Positions 34,001-42,615 of a stretch of DNA of 64,000 nucleotides are shown here, in pieces. The stretch is from CAWDYA01 sp963806495 (GTDB taxonomy: Bacteria > Acidobacteriota > Polarisedimenticolia > JACPZX01 > DASXTC01): the NCBI GenBank assembly GCA_963806495.1, contig CAWDYA010000008.1, positions 248,001-312,000 on the forward strand, given 5' to 3'. Numbering within the stretch: the stretch's first letter is position 1; the number at the start of each line of letters is the position of its first letter. Both the position numbers and the translations under genes were made by a program. The notes below the pieces were generated by a model. The model did no database searches and was not told the DNA's origin. It worked only from the letters and a program-made list of their open reading frames with translations.

Positions 34001-34293
34001 CCCCAGCCGAACTCCAGGGTGACCTGCGACAGCCCCGGCCGGGACACCGAGGTCATCCGCTGCACGCCGGCCACGACCCCTACCGCCTCCTCGATCTGCC
34101 GGCTCACGAGCGATTCGACCTCGGCGGGAGCCGCCCCCGGGAAGCGGGTCTCCACGGTCAGGCTCGGATAGGAGATGTCGGGAAGGAGATTGATCGGCAG
34201 TCGCGTGAAGGCAACGACCCCGAAGACGATGAGCGCGACCGCGATCATCGATACGGTTACACGTCTCTTGAGCGAGAATTCGATGACGCCCAT
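31036..34293 (-). CDS. RND efflux transporter, HAE1/AcrB-like (first pump of operon)
   Basis: 1085 residues. It starts MGVIEFSLKRRVTVSMIAVA and has the RND blocks GMLVDNAIVVLESIYKRK (TM4, near residue 395) and GIVVNNAIVLIDAINQHRE (TM10). A cytoplasmic/linker insertion of roughly 50 residues around residue 500 (RGSSSTGVPAVPAAPTGRMR onward) makes it longer than its neighbour. The two pumps are clearly different in sequence, so they could form a mixed trimer as in MdtBC, or two separate pumps sharing one adaptor. Confidence 0.92.
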   Translation of the reverse strand: MGVIEFSLKRRVTVSMIAVALIVFGVVAFTRLPINLLPDISYPSLTVETRFPGAAPAEVESLVSRQIEEAVGVVAGVQRMTSVSRPGLSQVTLEFGWGRNMDFASIDVREKLDLVVLPKEAEKPVVLRFDPANDPVVRLYMTGGENLTQLRYVAEEVLKKDLESTEGVAAIKVNGGYEEEIQVQVDEGKLALLGVSIEDVNQKLLRENINQAGGSLYEQEARYLVRSRNEFRNLDDIMQTVLVSKDGRNVTMADVATVVRGHKQREVITRFGGDEAVEMALYKEGDANTVSVAKAIFARLDRVKKELPAGISVVTGVDQSRFIQASIQEVISNALIGGLIAVIILMFFLKDIVSTLIIGVSIPISVIATFFLMYQTGTTLNVMSLGGLALGVGMLVDNAIVVLESIYKRKERGDSGIAAALGGASEVGRAVIASTLTTVAVFVPVVFVEGVAAQLFRDQALTVSFSLLASLAVSLTLIPMMGAIFLNRGSSSTGVPAVPAAPTGRMRRAARATLVGGPSFLLRWSRIALSRIWAGLSFCARPLARLFDGVLGTGLGAYPGLLGWCLRSRAVVLSVALLAFAGSLVVLRGLGLDLIPSFTQGEFSFQIELPEGTPLESTDRFVQGVQSVLKDVPDVDAYSSIVGGAGLSLTRTGTEGENVARLQVRMKPGSGARREEAVIALLRSRLDGMPQARFKFERPSYFTFRTPIEVEIYGDDLEALQASAELVKKRISEVPGLVDVKSSAEVGNPELQIAFHRDQLTRLGLDLSQVAGTVRNKVQGEVATRFLEGDREIDIKVRSVEVGQASVGDVEDMIVAQRDGVPIYLKSVADVKLEEGPSEIRRIGQKRAAVISGNLSGRDMGAVASDIRQRLRDIPLSAGVTATLSGQEEELQRSFNSLYLAMGLAIFLVYLVMASQFESILQPFIVMFTVPLGAIGAIAALALTGSSVNVVALIGAVMLAGIVVNNAIVLIDAINQHREKGLARHEAILQAGLDRMRPILMTSSTTILGLLPMALGLGEGAELRSPLAITVIGGLTVATALTLFVIPVVYTLLDRKRFPADAAASEDEASQAVPGILPGTVEAAE

Positions 34294-34305
34294 GTCAGGT
34301 TCCCC

Positions 34306-35556
34306 CTAGCTGCGGGCGGGGAGGTCCGGCTCCCGGTGATAGGTCGATGCCTCGGTGGAGGAGATAATCTTGATCGCCGAGCCGTCCTTCAGGCCCCCCT
34401 GGCCGGCCACGATTACCTGCTCGCCGGCCTCGACACCCGAGAGCGCCTGGACGTTGTCGCCCTCCTCCAGCCCGATCGAGATGCTCCGCTTGGTGGCGGT
34501 CTCACCGGAAACCACGAAGACGAAGGAATCCTGCAGCTCGTGCACCACCGCCTCACGGGGCAGCAGGAGCGCCTTGGGCCGGGTCTCGCGCACGATGTCG
34601 ATGGTGACGAAGGCACCCGGTCTCACCTCGGGAGGCGGCGCCGTGGCTTCCACCGTCACCTTAACCGTGCCGGTCGCGGTATCGACGACGGGGCTGATCT
34701 GCCGCACCCGGCCCTGGAAGGAGGTCGTCTCGCGGGCCTTGAGGGTGATCTTGACGCCACGCCCTTCCTGCAGGCCGTAGATGTCCTTTTCAGGCAGATA
34801 GATACGGGCGATCAACGGATCGAAATCGGCGACGGTGAATAGATCGTCGCCGGGACGGACATGCTGGCCGAGCTGGATCACCCGCTGGGTGACGTGCCCG
34901 GTGAACGGGCTGCGGATTGTCGTCTTTTCGAGCTTCCATTTCGCCTCGGCCAGCTCCTGCTGCGCGATCTGGTTTTCCATGGTGAGCTTGTCGAAGTCCT
35001 CTCGGCTCAGCAGGTTCTCGTCAACCGCCTTGACCCCTCGCTCGTAGGCCAGACGTGCGTTCGTCTCGCGCAGCTCGGCCTTCTTGAGGGCGATCTCGGC
35101 GTCGTCCCGCACCAGCTCGGCAAGCACCTGCCCCCGGGTGACGCGATCCCCCTCCTCGACTTTGAGCACGGCGACCCGCCCTTCCGCCTCGGCCAGCACC
35201 TTCACTTCGCTCTCAGAGACCAGGTTGGCGGTGGAAGAGATGTACGAGGACACCGGGCCGGTGGTGATGGTGGCGACGTTGACGGGAACCGGGGCCTTCT
35301 TGTCCTTCTCGTCCTTCTTGTCGCCCTTCTCACCGTCCTTTGCGGCGGCGTCATCGGCGGACTTGTCGTCCTTGCTGGCGTGGGCCACCGCTGCCTGGCC
35401 CGACCCGTCGGCGGCCTGAACCCCCGCCGTGGCGGCTTCGGGCCCGGGAGGCGATTTGAGAAAGGTGAAATAAACCGCGGCCGTTGCCACGACCGCCAGG
35501 ATCAGGCCGGAGATGGCCCAGATGGCAACGCGTTTGCGACCAGTTCCGTCCTGCAT
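34306..35556 (-). CDS. RND periplasmic adaptor protein
   Basis: 416 residues from ATG 35556, which has a GGGGG stretch upstream; the open frame extends further without a start signal. It has an N-terminal signal anchor (VAIWAISGLILAVVATAAVYF), then an unusually charged low-complexity linker (about residues 60-95, Lys/Asp/Glu/Ala-rich). Lipoyl halves (VKVLAEAEGRVAVLKVEEGD and TTIRSPFTGHVTQRVIQLGQ) flank a short coiled coil, followed by beta-barrel domains. The stop is 12 bases before the first pump gene, so all three form one operon. The outer-membrane channel is not encoded here. Confidence 0.9.
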   Translation of the reverse strand: MQDGTGRKRVAIWAISGLILAVVATAAVYFTFLKSPPGPEAATAGVQAADGSGQAAVAHASKDDKSADDAAAKDGEKGDKKDEKDKKAPVPVNVATITTGPVSSYISSTANLVSESEVKVLAEAEGRVAVLKVEEGDRVTRGQVLAELVRDDAEIALKKAELRETNARLAYERGVKAVDENLLSREDFDKLTMENQIAQQELAEAKWKLEKTTIRSPFTGHVTQRVIQLGQHVRPGDDLFTVADFDPLIARIYLPEKDIYGLQEGRGVKITLKARETTSFQGRVRQISPVVDTATGTVKVTVEATAPPPEVRPGAFVTIDIVRETRPKALLLPREAVVHELQDSFVFVVSGETATKRSISIGLEEGDNVQALSGVEAGEQVIVAGQGGLKDGSAIKIISSTEASTYHREPDLPARS

Positions 35557-35693
35557 ATCGAGTCCCCCTCTTTGGCCGGATGTCCAGGGCGGCCGGTTTG
35601 TGACCGCGTCGCTAATAACGCAGGTTCTACGCGTCAGGTTCCACGGGAGTTTCATGCCGGGGCGAGGACCAGGGGGAACGGTTCCGGCTCGCG

Positions 35694-35722
35694 TTGACGG
35701 GGCTGGGCCGCTCCATTATGAT
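35694..35722 (+). promoter_or_regulatory. Sigma70 promoter for dacB, apparently leaderless
   Basis: TTGACG (35694-35699) and TATGAT (35717-35722) have an ideal 17-bp spacer. The expected start of transcription falls at about 35729-35730, immediately before the GTG at 35731, and no Shine-Dalgarno lies upstream of that codon. Confidence 0.6.
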
Positions 35723-35730
35723 CCAGCCTC

Positions 35731-37239
35731 GTGAGACCCCACCGACTCGACCCTCGCCGGCTCCTTCCGCTCACGCTCGCGTTCCTTCTGGCCGTCGCGG
35801 CCGGAACGCTCTCTTCCGCCCCGTCCGCCGCCGGACGCTCCCTGAAGCAGTCGATCGACGCCATCCTGCACGGAGGCGACATGGCCGGGTGCGCCGTGGG
35901 GATGCGCGTGGTGGATGCCGACACCGGTCACGTCCTGTTCGATCACGATGCCCAGACACCGCTCAAGCCCGCCTCCAACATGAAGGTGATGACCTCGGCG
36001 GCCGCGCTTTCGCTCCTGCGCCCCGAGTACGTGTTCAACACCGAGTACTACGCCCCCGGACGGCCCGTCGACGGCGTGGTGGCAGGCGATCTGTACATCA
36101 AGGGCTACGGTTCCCCGGCGCTGTCGGGAGAGCAGTGGTGGCTGATGGCGCGTGAGATCAGGGCGCGCGGTGTGGTCCGGATCGAGGGCGACCTGGTGGG
36201 CGACGACACCTACTTCGACGACCAGGAGCGCCCCGAGGGATGGCCCTCCCCGTCAGAGGACGCGTTCTACAACGCCCCGGTCTCGGCCCTCTCGGCCGAC
36301 TACAACGCCGTGACCGTCGTGGTGCGCCCGACCCACGAGGGGAAGCAGCCGGAGGTGTTCCTGACGCCGTTCTCCTCGTTCTTCCAGGTGACGAACCACG
36401 CGGTGACCCGGGGCAACCGGTCGAACCTGCGCGTCGGCCGGCTCTTCGACGGATCCCGCAACACGATCGTGGTGGAGGGGAACATCGCCTCGCGCTCCGC
36501 TCCGAGCGTCTCCTACCGCTCGGTGGAGCAGCCCACCCTGTACGCGCTCGCGGCGTTCCGGGAGGCGGCGGCCAAGGAGGGGATCGTCATCAAGGGGGTG
36601 AACCGGCGCGGTGTCACACCGGACAAGGCGGTGAAGATCTACGAGCACGAGTCGAGGCCGCTGTCCGACCTGGTCCGGATCATGAACAAGCTGAGCAACA
36701 ACTACATGGCGGAGAGCTTCCTCAAGACGCTCGGCGCCGAGACCGCCGGCCCGCCCGGCACGTCATCGAAGGGATCGCTCGCGCTGAGCGCGTTCCTGGA
36801 GGGGCTGGGCGTCGACACGTCCAGGCTGCGGATCACCGATGGCTCGGGACTCTCGCACGCCAACCGCCTGACCGCCGCTTCCCTCACCGCTGTCCTGGTC
36901 GCCATGTACGGCGACTTCGAGTCGTACCCGGAGTTCATGTCGTCGCTCGCCGTGGGAGGCGTGGACGGCACCCTCGACCAGCGCATGGTGGGTGGTCCGG
37001 CCCAGCGCCGCATCCGTGCCAAGACCGGCCATCTCAACGGCGTGTCGGCATTGTCGGGGTATGCGTTCAGCCAGGAAGGCCGGGTGCTGGCCTTTTCGAT
37101 CCTGGTCAACGAGGGACGCGGAGCGGATTCCTGGAAGGTCCGACGCGGGATCGATCGACTCTGCGCGGCCATGATCGAGGCCGACCTCGCCGGGCCCGAG
37201 GCCGCGGCCGCACGTCGTTTCGCCGGAGCGGGCGGTTGA
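35731..37239 (+). CDS. dacB: D-alanyl-D-alanine carboxypeptidase/endopeptidase, PBP4-like (peptidase S13)
   Basis: 502 residues. A periplasmic serine enzyme that trims or cleaves peptidoglycan peptides. The signal peptide is residues 1-35. The catalytic motifs are S82-x-x-K85 (SNMK), SNN in NKLSNNYMAE, and KTG in RAKTGHLNG; the large insert between SxxK and SxN is typical of class C type-4 PBPs. The GTG start is favoured because it lies just after a strong promoter and the signal peptide follows at once; no ATG is available nearby in frame. Confidence 0.92.
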   Translation: MRPHRLDPRRLLPLTLAFLLAVAAGTLSSAPSAAGRSLKQSIDAILHGGDMAGCAVGMRVVDADTGHVLFDHDAQTPLKPASNMKVMTSAAALSLLRPEYVFNTEYYAPGRPVDGVVAGDLYIKGYGSPALSGEQWWLMAREIRARGVVRIEGDLVGDDTYFDDQERPEGWPSPSEDAFYNAPVSALSADYNAVTVVVRPTHEGKQPEVFLTPFSSFFQVTNHAVTRGNRSNLRVGRLFDGSRNTIVVEGNIASRSAPSVSYRSVEQPTLYALAAFREAAAKEGIVIKGVNRRGVTPDKAVKIYEHESRPLSDLVRIMNKLSNNYMAESFLKTLGAETAGPPGTSSKGSLALSAFLEGLGVDTSRLRITDGSGLSHANRLTAASLTAVLVAMYGDFESYPEFMSSLAVGGVDGTLDQRMVGGPAQRRIRAKTGHLNGVSALSGYAFSQEGRVLAFSILVNEGRGADSWKVRRGIDRLCAAMIEADLAGPEAAAARRFAGAGG

Positions 37240-37300
37240 CCTGATTGGTCCGTTTGTGCCGTTTGCCGTGGGGCTTCGCCGCGCTCATATTCTAAACGTC

Positions 37301-37783
37301 ATGACTCCCCGGACGGCCGAGGCCGGCACCCGCGAGATGAGGGGCCACGAGATCCTGTCGCAGACGCATGCCTTCAGCGACGGTCTCTACCGCTGCACGG
37401 TCTTTCTGTTCGATCCGACCTCACCCGAGAACAAGCTGCGCATCTTCAAGGCGTACGGCCCTCACCCGGAGCCGGCTGAGGAAGAGGCGATCGGCGAGGC
37501 GTTGCAGTTCCTGATGCTGCCCGATTCCGACCCGGCCGTGGCGCAGACCAGCCATACCACGCTCGGGATCGGCGGACGGGTGGTGGAAATCTACTGCGAC
37601 CTGGTGGGCGAGGGCCGGTTCCAGGCCTTCCCCTTCCTGGTGGAGCCGGATGGCACGCGTTCCATCATCATGCAGTTCCATCTGCTCGAAGCGGTCACGG
37701 GCCCCACGCCCGGCGCGGCCATGAACCGCTGCATCCGCCGCCTCGAGGAGCATTTCACCCTCCCCTCCCCGCTCGAGAACTGA
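37301..37783 (+). CDS. Conserved-looking protein of unknown function
   Basis: 160 residues, soluble, no signal peptide, not recognised. Visible features are two beta-rich blocks (LYRCTVFLFDPTSPENKLRI and RVVEIYCDLVGEGRFQAFPF) and a C-terminal helix with RCIRRLEEHF. TATTCT (37288-37293) lies 7 bases before the ATG and there is no Shine-Dalgarno, suggesting a leaderless message. The frame is open upstream to 37256 without a better start. Confidence 0.6.
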   Translation: MTPRTAEAGTREMRGHEILSQTHAFSDGLYRCTVFLFDPTSPENKLRIFKAYGPHPEPAEEEAIGEALQFLMLPDSDPAVAQTSHTTLGIGGRVVEIYCDLVGEGRFQAFPFLVEPDGTRSIIMQFHLLEAVTGPTPGAAMNRCIRRLEEHFTLPSPLEN

Positions 37784-37834
37784 GGCACGGCGCCGCCCCT
37801 CCCCGCAGGTGGAAACACCCCCACCCGCTTGCCG

Positions 37835-37885
37835 TACAATAGCGTCGTGAAGCCATCGTTCACGGCACATCCCCACGTGAGGTGA
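37835..37885 (+). promoter_or_regulatory. -10 element and possible 12-codon leader ORF ahead of M16 gene
   Basis: TACAAT (37835-37840) is followed 6 bases later by GTG 37847, opening a 12-codon frame (MKPSFTAHPHVR). Its TGA (37883-37885) ends 2 bases before the ATG of the peptidase gene. The -35 is poor. It may be a leader peptide or chance. Confidence 0.25.
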
Positions 37886-37887
37886 TC

Positions 37888-39428
37888 ATGAAGCACCCCG
37901 TCTCCCTCCCCGCGGCGTGTCTCGTCGCGGCCGTTCTGCTTTGCGCGGCCGGCCCGGCCCTCGCGCAGGACATACCCGATCTCGACCAGAAGGTCACGGT
38001 TCACAAGCTGGCGAACGGCTGGACCTTCATCATCTACGAACGGCCCGTCGCGCCCGTCTTCTCGTTTGCCACGCAGGTGAACGTCGGATCGGCGCAGGAG
38101 GTGCCCGGCATCACAGGCATCGCCCACATGTTCGAGCACATGGCGTTCAAGGGGACGCCCAACATCGGCACCAACGACTACGCCGATGAGAAGGTGGCGC
38201 TCGGGAAGGTCGACGAGGCGTACGCCGCGTACGACAAGGCGCGCCGCGCGCCCGGCGCCGACCCGAAGAAGGTGGAGGCCCTGGAGAAGGCCTGGAAGGA
38301 CGCGCAGGAAGCGGCCGACAAGTACGTCGTGAAGAACGAGTTCGGCGACATCATCGACCGCAGCGGCGGCGTCGCCCTCAACGCCGGGACCGGTGCCGAC
38401 TCCACCGTCTACTTCTATTCACTGCCCTCGAACAAGACCGAGCTGTGGGCCTACCTGGAGTCGGAGCGGTTCCTCCACCCGGTCTTCCGGGAGTTCTACA
38501 AGGAGCGAGACGTGGTCAAGGAAGAGCGGCGCCTGAGGACCGAGAGCCAGCCAATCGGCCGCCTCCTCGAGCAGTTCCTCGCCACCGCCTACATGGCCCA
38601 TCCCTACGAGCACCCCACGGTCGGCTACATGAGCGACCTCGACTCGTTCAGCCGCGAGGACGCCGAGGCGTTCTACAAGAAGTACTACGTACCGTCCAAC
38701 ATGGTCACCGCCGTGGTCGGCGACGTGAAGGCCAAGGACCTGATCCCGATCCTGGACGAGTACTTCGGCCGGATCCCCAAGGGTGATCCCCCCCGCCCCT
38801 CAGGACCGTCGAGCCGCCCCAGATCGCCGAGAAGATCGTGCGAATGCCGGACCCGTCCCAGCCGATCTACGCCGAGGCGTACCACAAGGGGGCGATCACC
38901 GACCCCGATGAGCCGGTGTACGACGCGATCAGCGACGTGCTGAGCAACGGACGGACCTCCCGGCTGTATCGCTCGCTCGTGCGGGACAAGGAGATCGCGG
39001 TGAACGTGGGCGCGTTCGCGGGTCTGCCCGGCGAGAAGTACCCGAGCCTGTACCTGATCTACGCCCTGCCGGCGAAGGGACACACCAACGAGGAGGTCCG
39101 CGACGCCATCCACGCCGAGCTCGAGCGTCTCAAGAACGAGGACATCACCGACGAAGAGCTCGCCATGGTGAAGACGCGCGCCAAGGCCGACCTGATCCGC
39201 GGCATGGACAGCAACCTCGGACTGGCGAACAATCTCGCCGAGTACCAGACCTTCTTCGGCGACTGGAAGGCGCTGTTCGAGTCGACGTCGAGAATCGACA
39301 AGGTCACCAAGGCCGACATCCGCCGCGTCGCGGCCCGCACTTTCATCGAGACCAACCGGACGGTCGGCATGATCGAGACGCCGCCGCGAAGCCCGCCCAG
39401 GATGCGGCGGGCGGCAAGGAGAACGTGA
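37888..39428 (+). CDS. M16 zinc peptidase, catalytic partner (one frameshift in a C-run at 38788-38794)
   Basis: About 513 residues after restoring one C. The signal peptide is residues 1-24 (ends in ALAQ). The inverted zinc motif HMFEH in GIAHMFEHMAFKGT defines M16. A charged helical insert (about residues 90-150, VDEAYAAYDKARRAPGADPK) precedes NAGTGADSTVYFYSLP and VKEERRLRTESQP. The frame is lost at GDPP; seven C are present where eight would restore PLRTVEPPQI. GAGGTG precedes ATG 37888. It forms a two-gene unit with the inactive-type M16 next to it, matching periplasmic M16B heterodimers. Confidence 0.88.
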
Positions 39429-41599
39429 GATCGAGACCTTCCAGGAGCTTCAGCCGGCCCTTCATCGCGCTGCTCGCCCTCGCGCTTGCCGTACCGGCCG
39501 TCTTCGCACAGGTCGATGACTACCGCGACCTCAAGTACCCGCCCCTGCGGCCCTTCACCGTGCCGCAGCCCGAGCGAGTGGTCCTGGACAACGGGATGGT
39601 GGTCCTGCTGCTCGAGGACCACGAGCTGCCGCTGATCGAGGCGCGGGCCCGGATCCGGGTCGGCTCGAGCCTCGAGCCGGCCGACAAGGTCGGCCTCACC
39701 TCGATATTCGGCGGCGTCCTCCGCACCGGTGGCACCCGTTCGATGACCGGCGACGCCATCGATGACTTTCTCGAGGCGCGCGCCGCCAGCATCGAGACCG
39801 GGGTCACCGACACCTTCGGCTGGGCCAACCTCTCGTGCCTGAAGGCCGACTTCCCCGATGTGCTGAAGGTGTATTCCGACATCCTGCGGCATCCGGTCTT
39901 CGACGAGTCGAAGATCAAGATCCTCAAGAACCAGATCAACTCCCAGATATCGCGCCGCAACGACGACCCGCAGCAGATCATGAACCGGGAGTTCGACAAG
40001 CTCGTCTACGGCGCCGACAGCCCGTACGCTCGCACCTCCGAGTACGCGACGATCGCCAACGTGTCTCGCGACGATCTGCTCGCGTTCCATGATCGGTACA
40101 TCCATCCCGATCGGATCATCCTCGGCGTCGTCGGTGATTTCGACTCAGCGCGCATGAAGTCCGTGCTGGCGTCGACGTTCGGCGGCTGGGCCAAGGGGCC
40201 GCCGATGAAGGAGCCGGTCATCGAGATGTCGAAGGGGCCGAAGCCGGGGATCTATTACGTCAGGAAGGAGGACATGACCCAGTCGGACATCATCATGGGT
40301 CACCTCGGCATCCTCGAGAGCAATCCCGACCTGTACGCGGTCGATGTCCTCAACGAGGCGTTCGGCGGTGGGTTCGCCGCACGGCTGTTCTCGAACGTCC
40401 GGTCCAAGAAGGGGCTCGCCTACTCGGTGAGGGGAAGCGTCGGGTCCCATTTCGGCTATCCCGGCACCTTCAACGTCTGGATGACCACCAAGACCGGCAC
40501 CACCGCCGCAGGCATCGACGCCCTGCTCGAGGAGATCGACGCCATCGTCTCCCGCCCGCCGGACTCCGACGAGGTCAAGCGCGCCAAGTCGTCGATCCTC
40601 AACTCGTTCATCTTCAATTTCGACTCGCGCGCGAAGATCCTGAACCAGCAGCTCACCTACGAGTATTTCGGGTTCCCGCGCGACTACCTGGCCCACTACC
40701 GCGAGAACATCGAGAAGGTGACCCCCGAGGACGTGGCCCGGGTGGCGCGCAAGTACATTCACAAGGACGCCATGGCGATCCTGGTGGTGGGGCCGTCCCA
40801 GGGGATCGACCGGCCGCTCGACTCGTTCGGCAAGGTCGCGCTCGTCGACATCGCCATCCCCGAGCCGGAAGGCCCCTCCGCGCCGGCCGCCTCGGCCGAC
40901 TCGCTCGCCGAGGGCAAGCGGATCTTCGCCCGCGTGGTGGAAGGACTCGGGGGCGCGAAGGCGGTGGACGCCGTCAAGGGCGTGAGGACCACGTCGGACA
41001 CCACGGTCCAGACACAGCAGGGAGAGATGACCGTGAAGGTCGTTTCCACGGTGTCTCTGCCGGATCGCGTCAGGCAGGAGCTCCAGACGCCCATGGGGCA
41101 GGTCCTGCGCGTCGTTTCCGGCGACGAGGGGTTCATGGTCACGCCGATGGGTACGGTGGGGATGCCGCCCACGCAGCGCGAGCAGATAACGCGCTCCACA
41201 CGGCGTCAGCCGCTCGTGCTGGCCCAGCATCGCGACGACCCCGAACTGACGGCGCAGGCCCTCGGACAGGAGAGCGTCGACGGCCGTGAGGCCGACGTGA
41301 TCCTGGTGACCTGGGGCGACGAGCAGGTGCGCCTGTGGGTCGACCGCGAGAACGGCCGCATCCTCAGGCAGATGTACCAGGGTCAGGGCCCGGGCGGGCC
41401 CGGGGAGATCGTCACCACCTTCGGCGACTTCCGCGAGGTATCGGGGGTGACGCTGCCGTTCAGGACGGCCGCGACGTTCAATGGCGACCCCCTGCAGTCC
41501 TCCACGGCGCATGAGGTCGTCATCAACCCGGAGGTCGATGCCACGCTGTTTGCGCGTCCCTCGGAGGGACCCAGCGCGGCCGACAAGGGGGGGCGCTAG
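39425..41599 (+). CDS. M16 peptidase-like protein without zinc motif, fused to a LolA/LppX-like domain
   Basis: 724 residues with a signal peptide (SFSRPFIALLALALAVPAVFAQ). The M16 fold is clear (LDNGMVVLLLEDHELPLIEARA, FGGGFAARLFSNVRSKKGLAYSVRG split across residues about 310-340), but the region where HxxEH should be reads VGLTSIFGGVLRTGG. It is therefore the non-catalytic partner, as in R/Y-type subunits. From about residue 490 a separate beta-rich domain (IFARVVEGLGGAKAV, VSGDEGFMVTP, VDRENGRILRQM, FGDFREVSGVTLPF) resembles outer-membrane lipoprotein-sorting folds. GTGA overlap with the catalytic partner. Confidence 0.86.
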   Translation: MRSRPSRSFSRPFIALLALALAVPAVFAQVDDYRDLKYPPLRPFTVPQPERVVLDNGMVVLLLEDHELPLIEARARIRVGSSLEPADKVGLTSIFGGVLRTGGTRSMTGDAIDDFLEARAASIETGVTDTFGWANLSCLKADFPDVLKVYSDILRHPVFDESKIKILKNQINSQISRRNDDPQQIMNREFDKLVYGADSPYARTSEYATIANVSRDDLLAFHDRYIHPDRIILGVVGDFDSARMKSVLASTFGGWAKGPPMKEPVIEMSKGPKPGIYYVRKEDMTQSDIIMGHLGILESNPDLYAVDVLNEAFGGGFAARLFSNVRSKKGLAYSVRGSVGSHFGYPGTFNVWMTTKTGTTAAGIDALLEEIDAIVSRPPDSDEVKRAKSSILNSFIFNFDSRAKILNQQLTYEYFGFPRDYLAHYRENIEKVTPEDVARVARKYIHKDAMAILVVGPSQGIDRPLDSFGKVALVDIAIPEPEGPSAPAASADSLAEGKRIFARVVEGLGGAKAVDAVKGVRTTSDTTVQTQQGEMTVKVVSTVSLPDRVRQELQTPMGQVLRVVSGDEGFMVTPMGTVGMPPTQREQITRSTRRQPLVLAQHRDDPELTAQALGQESVDGREADVILVTWGDEQVRLWVDRENGRILRQMYQGQGPGGPGEIVTTFGDFREVSGVTLPFRTAATFNGDPLQSSTAHEVVINPEVDATLFARPSEGPSAADKGGR

Positions 41600-42576
41600 C
41601 CGGACGCGCCCTGGATGAAGGAGAACCGCCGGGCCTCCTCGTGGATGCGGGCAATCGCCTCCGCGGGGAGGTCCCGCGCGAGGAGCGCGTTCTCCCGGCT
41701 CTGATCCGTGCCCGAGACGGTCGTGTTGTCGGTGCAGACCGCCACCGGAATCCCGGCCTCCATGAAGTCATGGATCGGATGACGGCCCTCACGGCTCACG
41801 GCTCCGGTCTGGTAGTTCGACGTGAGACAGCACTCCACGAGGATCCTGTCCTTCGCCAGCCTCTTCATCAGCTCCCGGTCGCGCACCGCCGAGCAGCCGT
41901 GCCCGATCCGGTTCACGCCCAGATCGTCCACGGCCTGCCAGATCATCTCCGGCCCTTCGTCCTCTCCGACATGCGCCGTCAGACCGAGACCGCCGCGCCT
42001 GGCGATCTCGTATGCGGAGGCGAACAGCCGGGGAGGGTTCCCCTTCTCGGCCCCCGCAATGTCGAAGCCGACGACGCCGCTGCTGTGGTGGTATTCCTGC
42101 GATTCGGAGAGAGCCTGCCGGGCCAGGATCCTGGCGATGTGCGGTCCGTGGTGCCGCATGGCGATGATGATGAGCCCGACCTTCATGCCCGTCTCCGCCG
42201 CACCCCGGTTCAGGCCGGTGAGCACCGAGCGGATCGCCTGCCGCAGTGTGAGGCCGGCGTAGGTATGGATGATCGGCGAGTAGCGCAGCTCCAGCAGCGA
42301 GACGTGGTGCCGCGCCGCCTCCTCGACGATCGCCTGGGTCACCTCCACGATGTTCTCGTAGAACTGCGTGATCCAGAGCGGGTAATGGAACTTGTCGAGA
42401 TACCTCAGGAGGGTCCCTGCTTCGTCCTCCTGGATGACGAGCAGCCGCTCCATCTCCTCGATTGTCGGGACGGGGTTCAGGCCGTGCTCCACCATCATCC
42501 GCCACAGCATCGGAAGCGGGATGGAGCCGTCCACGTGCTGGTGAAGCTCGGTCAGATCGCCGAAAGGTGAATTCAT
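41596..42576 (-). CDS. add: Adenosine deaminase family protein
   Basis: 326 residues. It hydrolyses adenosine (or a related aminopurine) to inosine in the cytosol. Zinc ligands are H12 and H14 in ELHQHVDGS, the His of LTAHVGE (with the catalytic Glu), and the Asp of CTDNTTVS; GHG follows the usual pattern. AAAGGA lies a few bases before the ATG. It converges with the M16 partner, the two stop codons overlapping by 4 bases, and diverges from the large metallopeptidase. Related adenine or AMP deaminases cannot be excluded from sequence alone. Confidence 0.88.
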   Translation of the reverse strand: MNSPFGDLTELHQHVDGSIPLPMLWRMMVEHGLNPVPTIEEMERLLVIQEDEAGTLLRYLDKFHYPLWITQFYENIVEVTQAIVEEAARHHVSLLELRYSPIIHTYAGLTLRQAIRSVLTGLNRGAAETGMKVGLIIIAMRHHGPHIARILARQALSESQEYHHSSGVVGFDIAGAEKGNPPRLFASAYEIARRGGLGLTAHVGEDEGPEMIWQAVDDLGVNRIGHGCSAVRDRELMKRLAKDRILVECCLTSNYQTGAVSREGRHPIHDFMEAGIPVAVCTDNTTVSGTDQSRENALLARDLPAEAIARIHEEARRFSFIQGASG

Positions 42577-42615
42577 GGAGTCCTTTCAGGGCCGACGGGA
42601 CGCCGGATTCCACGT

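Noticed and set aside
31339..34842. 1167-codon open frame on the plus strand, and other long antisense frames (for example 29291-31147, 56798-58411)
   Set aside because: They lie antisense to clear RND and pyrG genes, have His/Arg/Asp-rich compositions typical of shadows in GC-rich codon usage, and no family blocks or ribosome sites.
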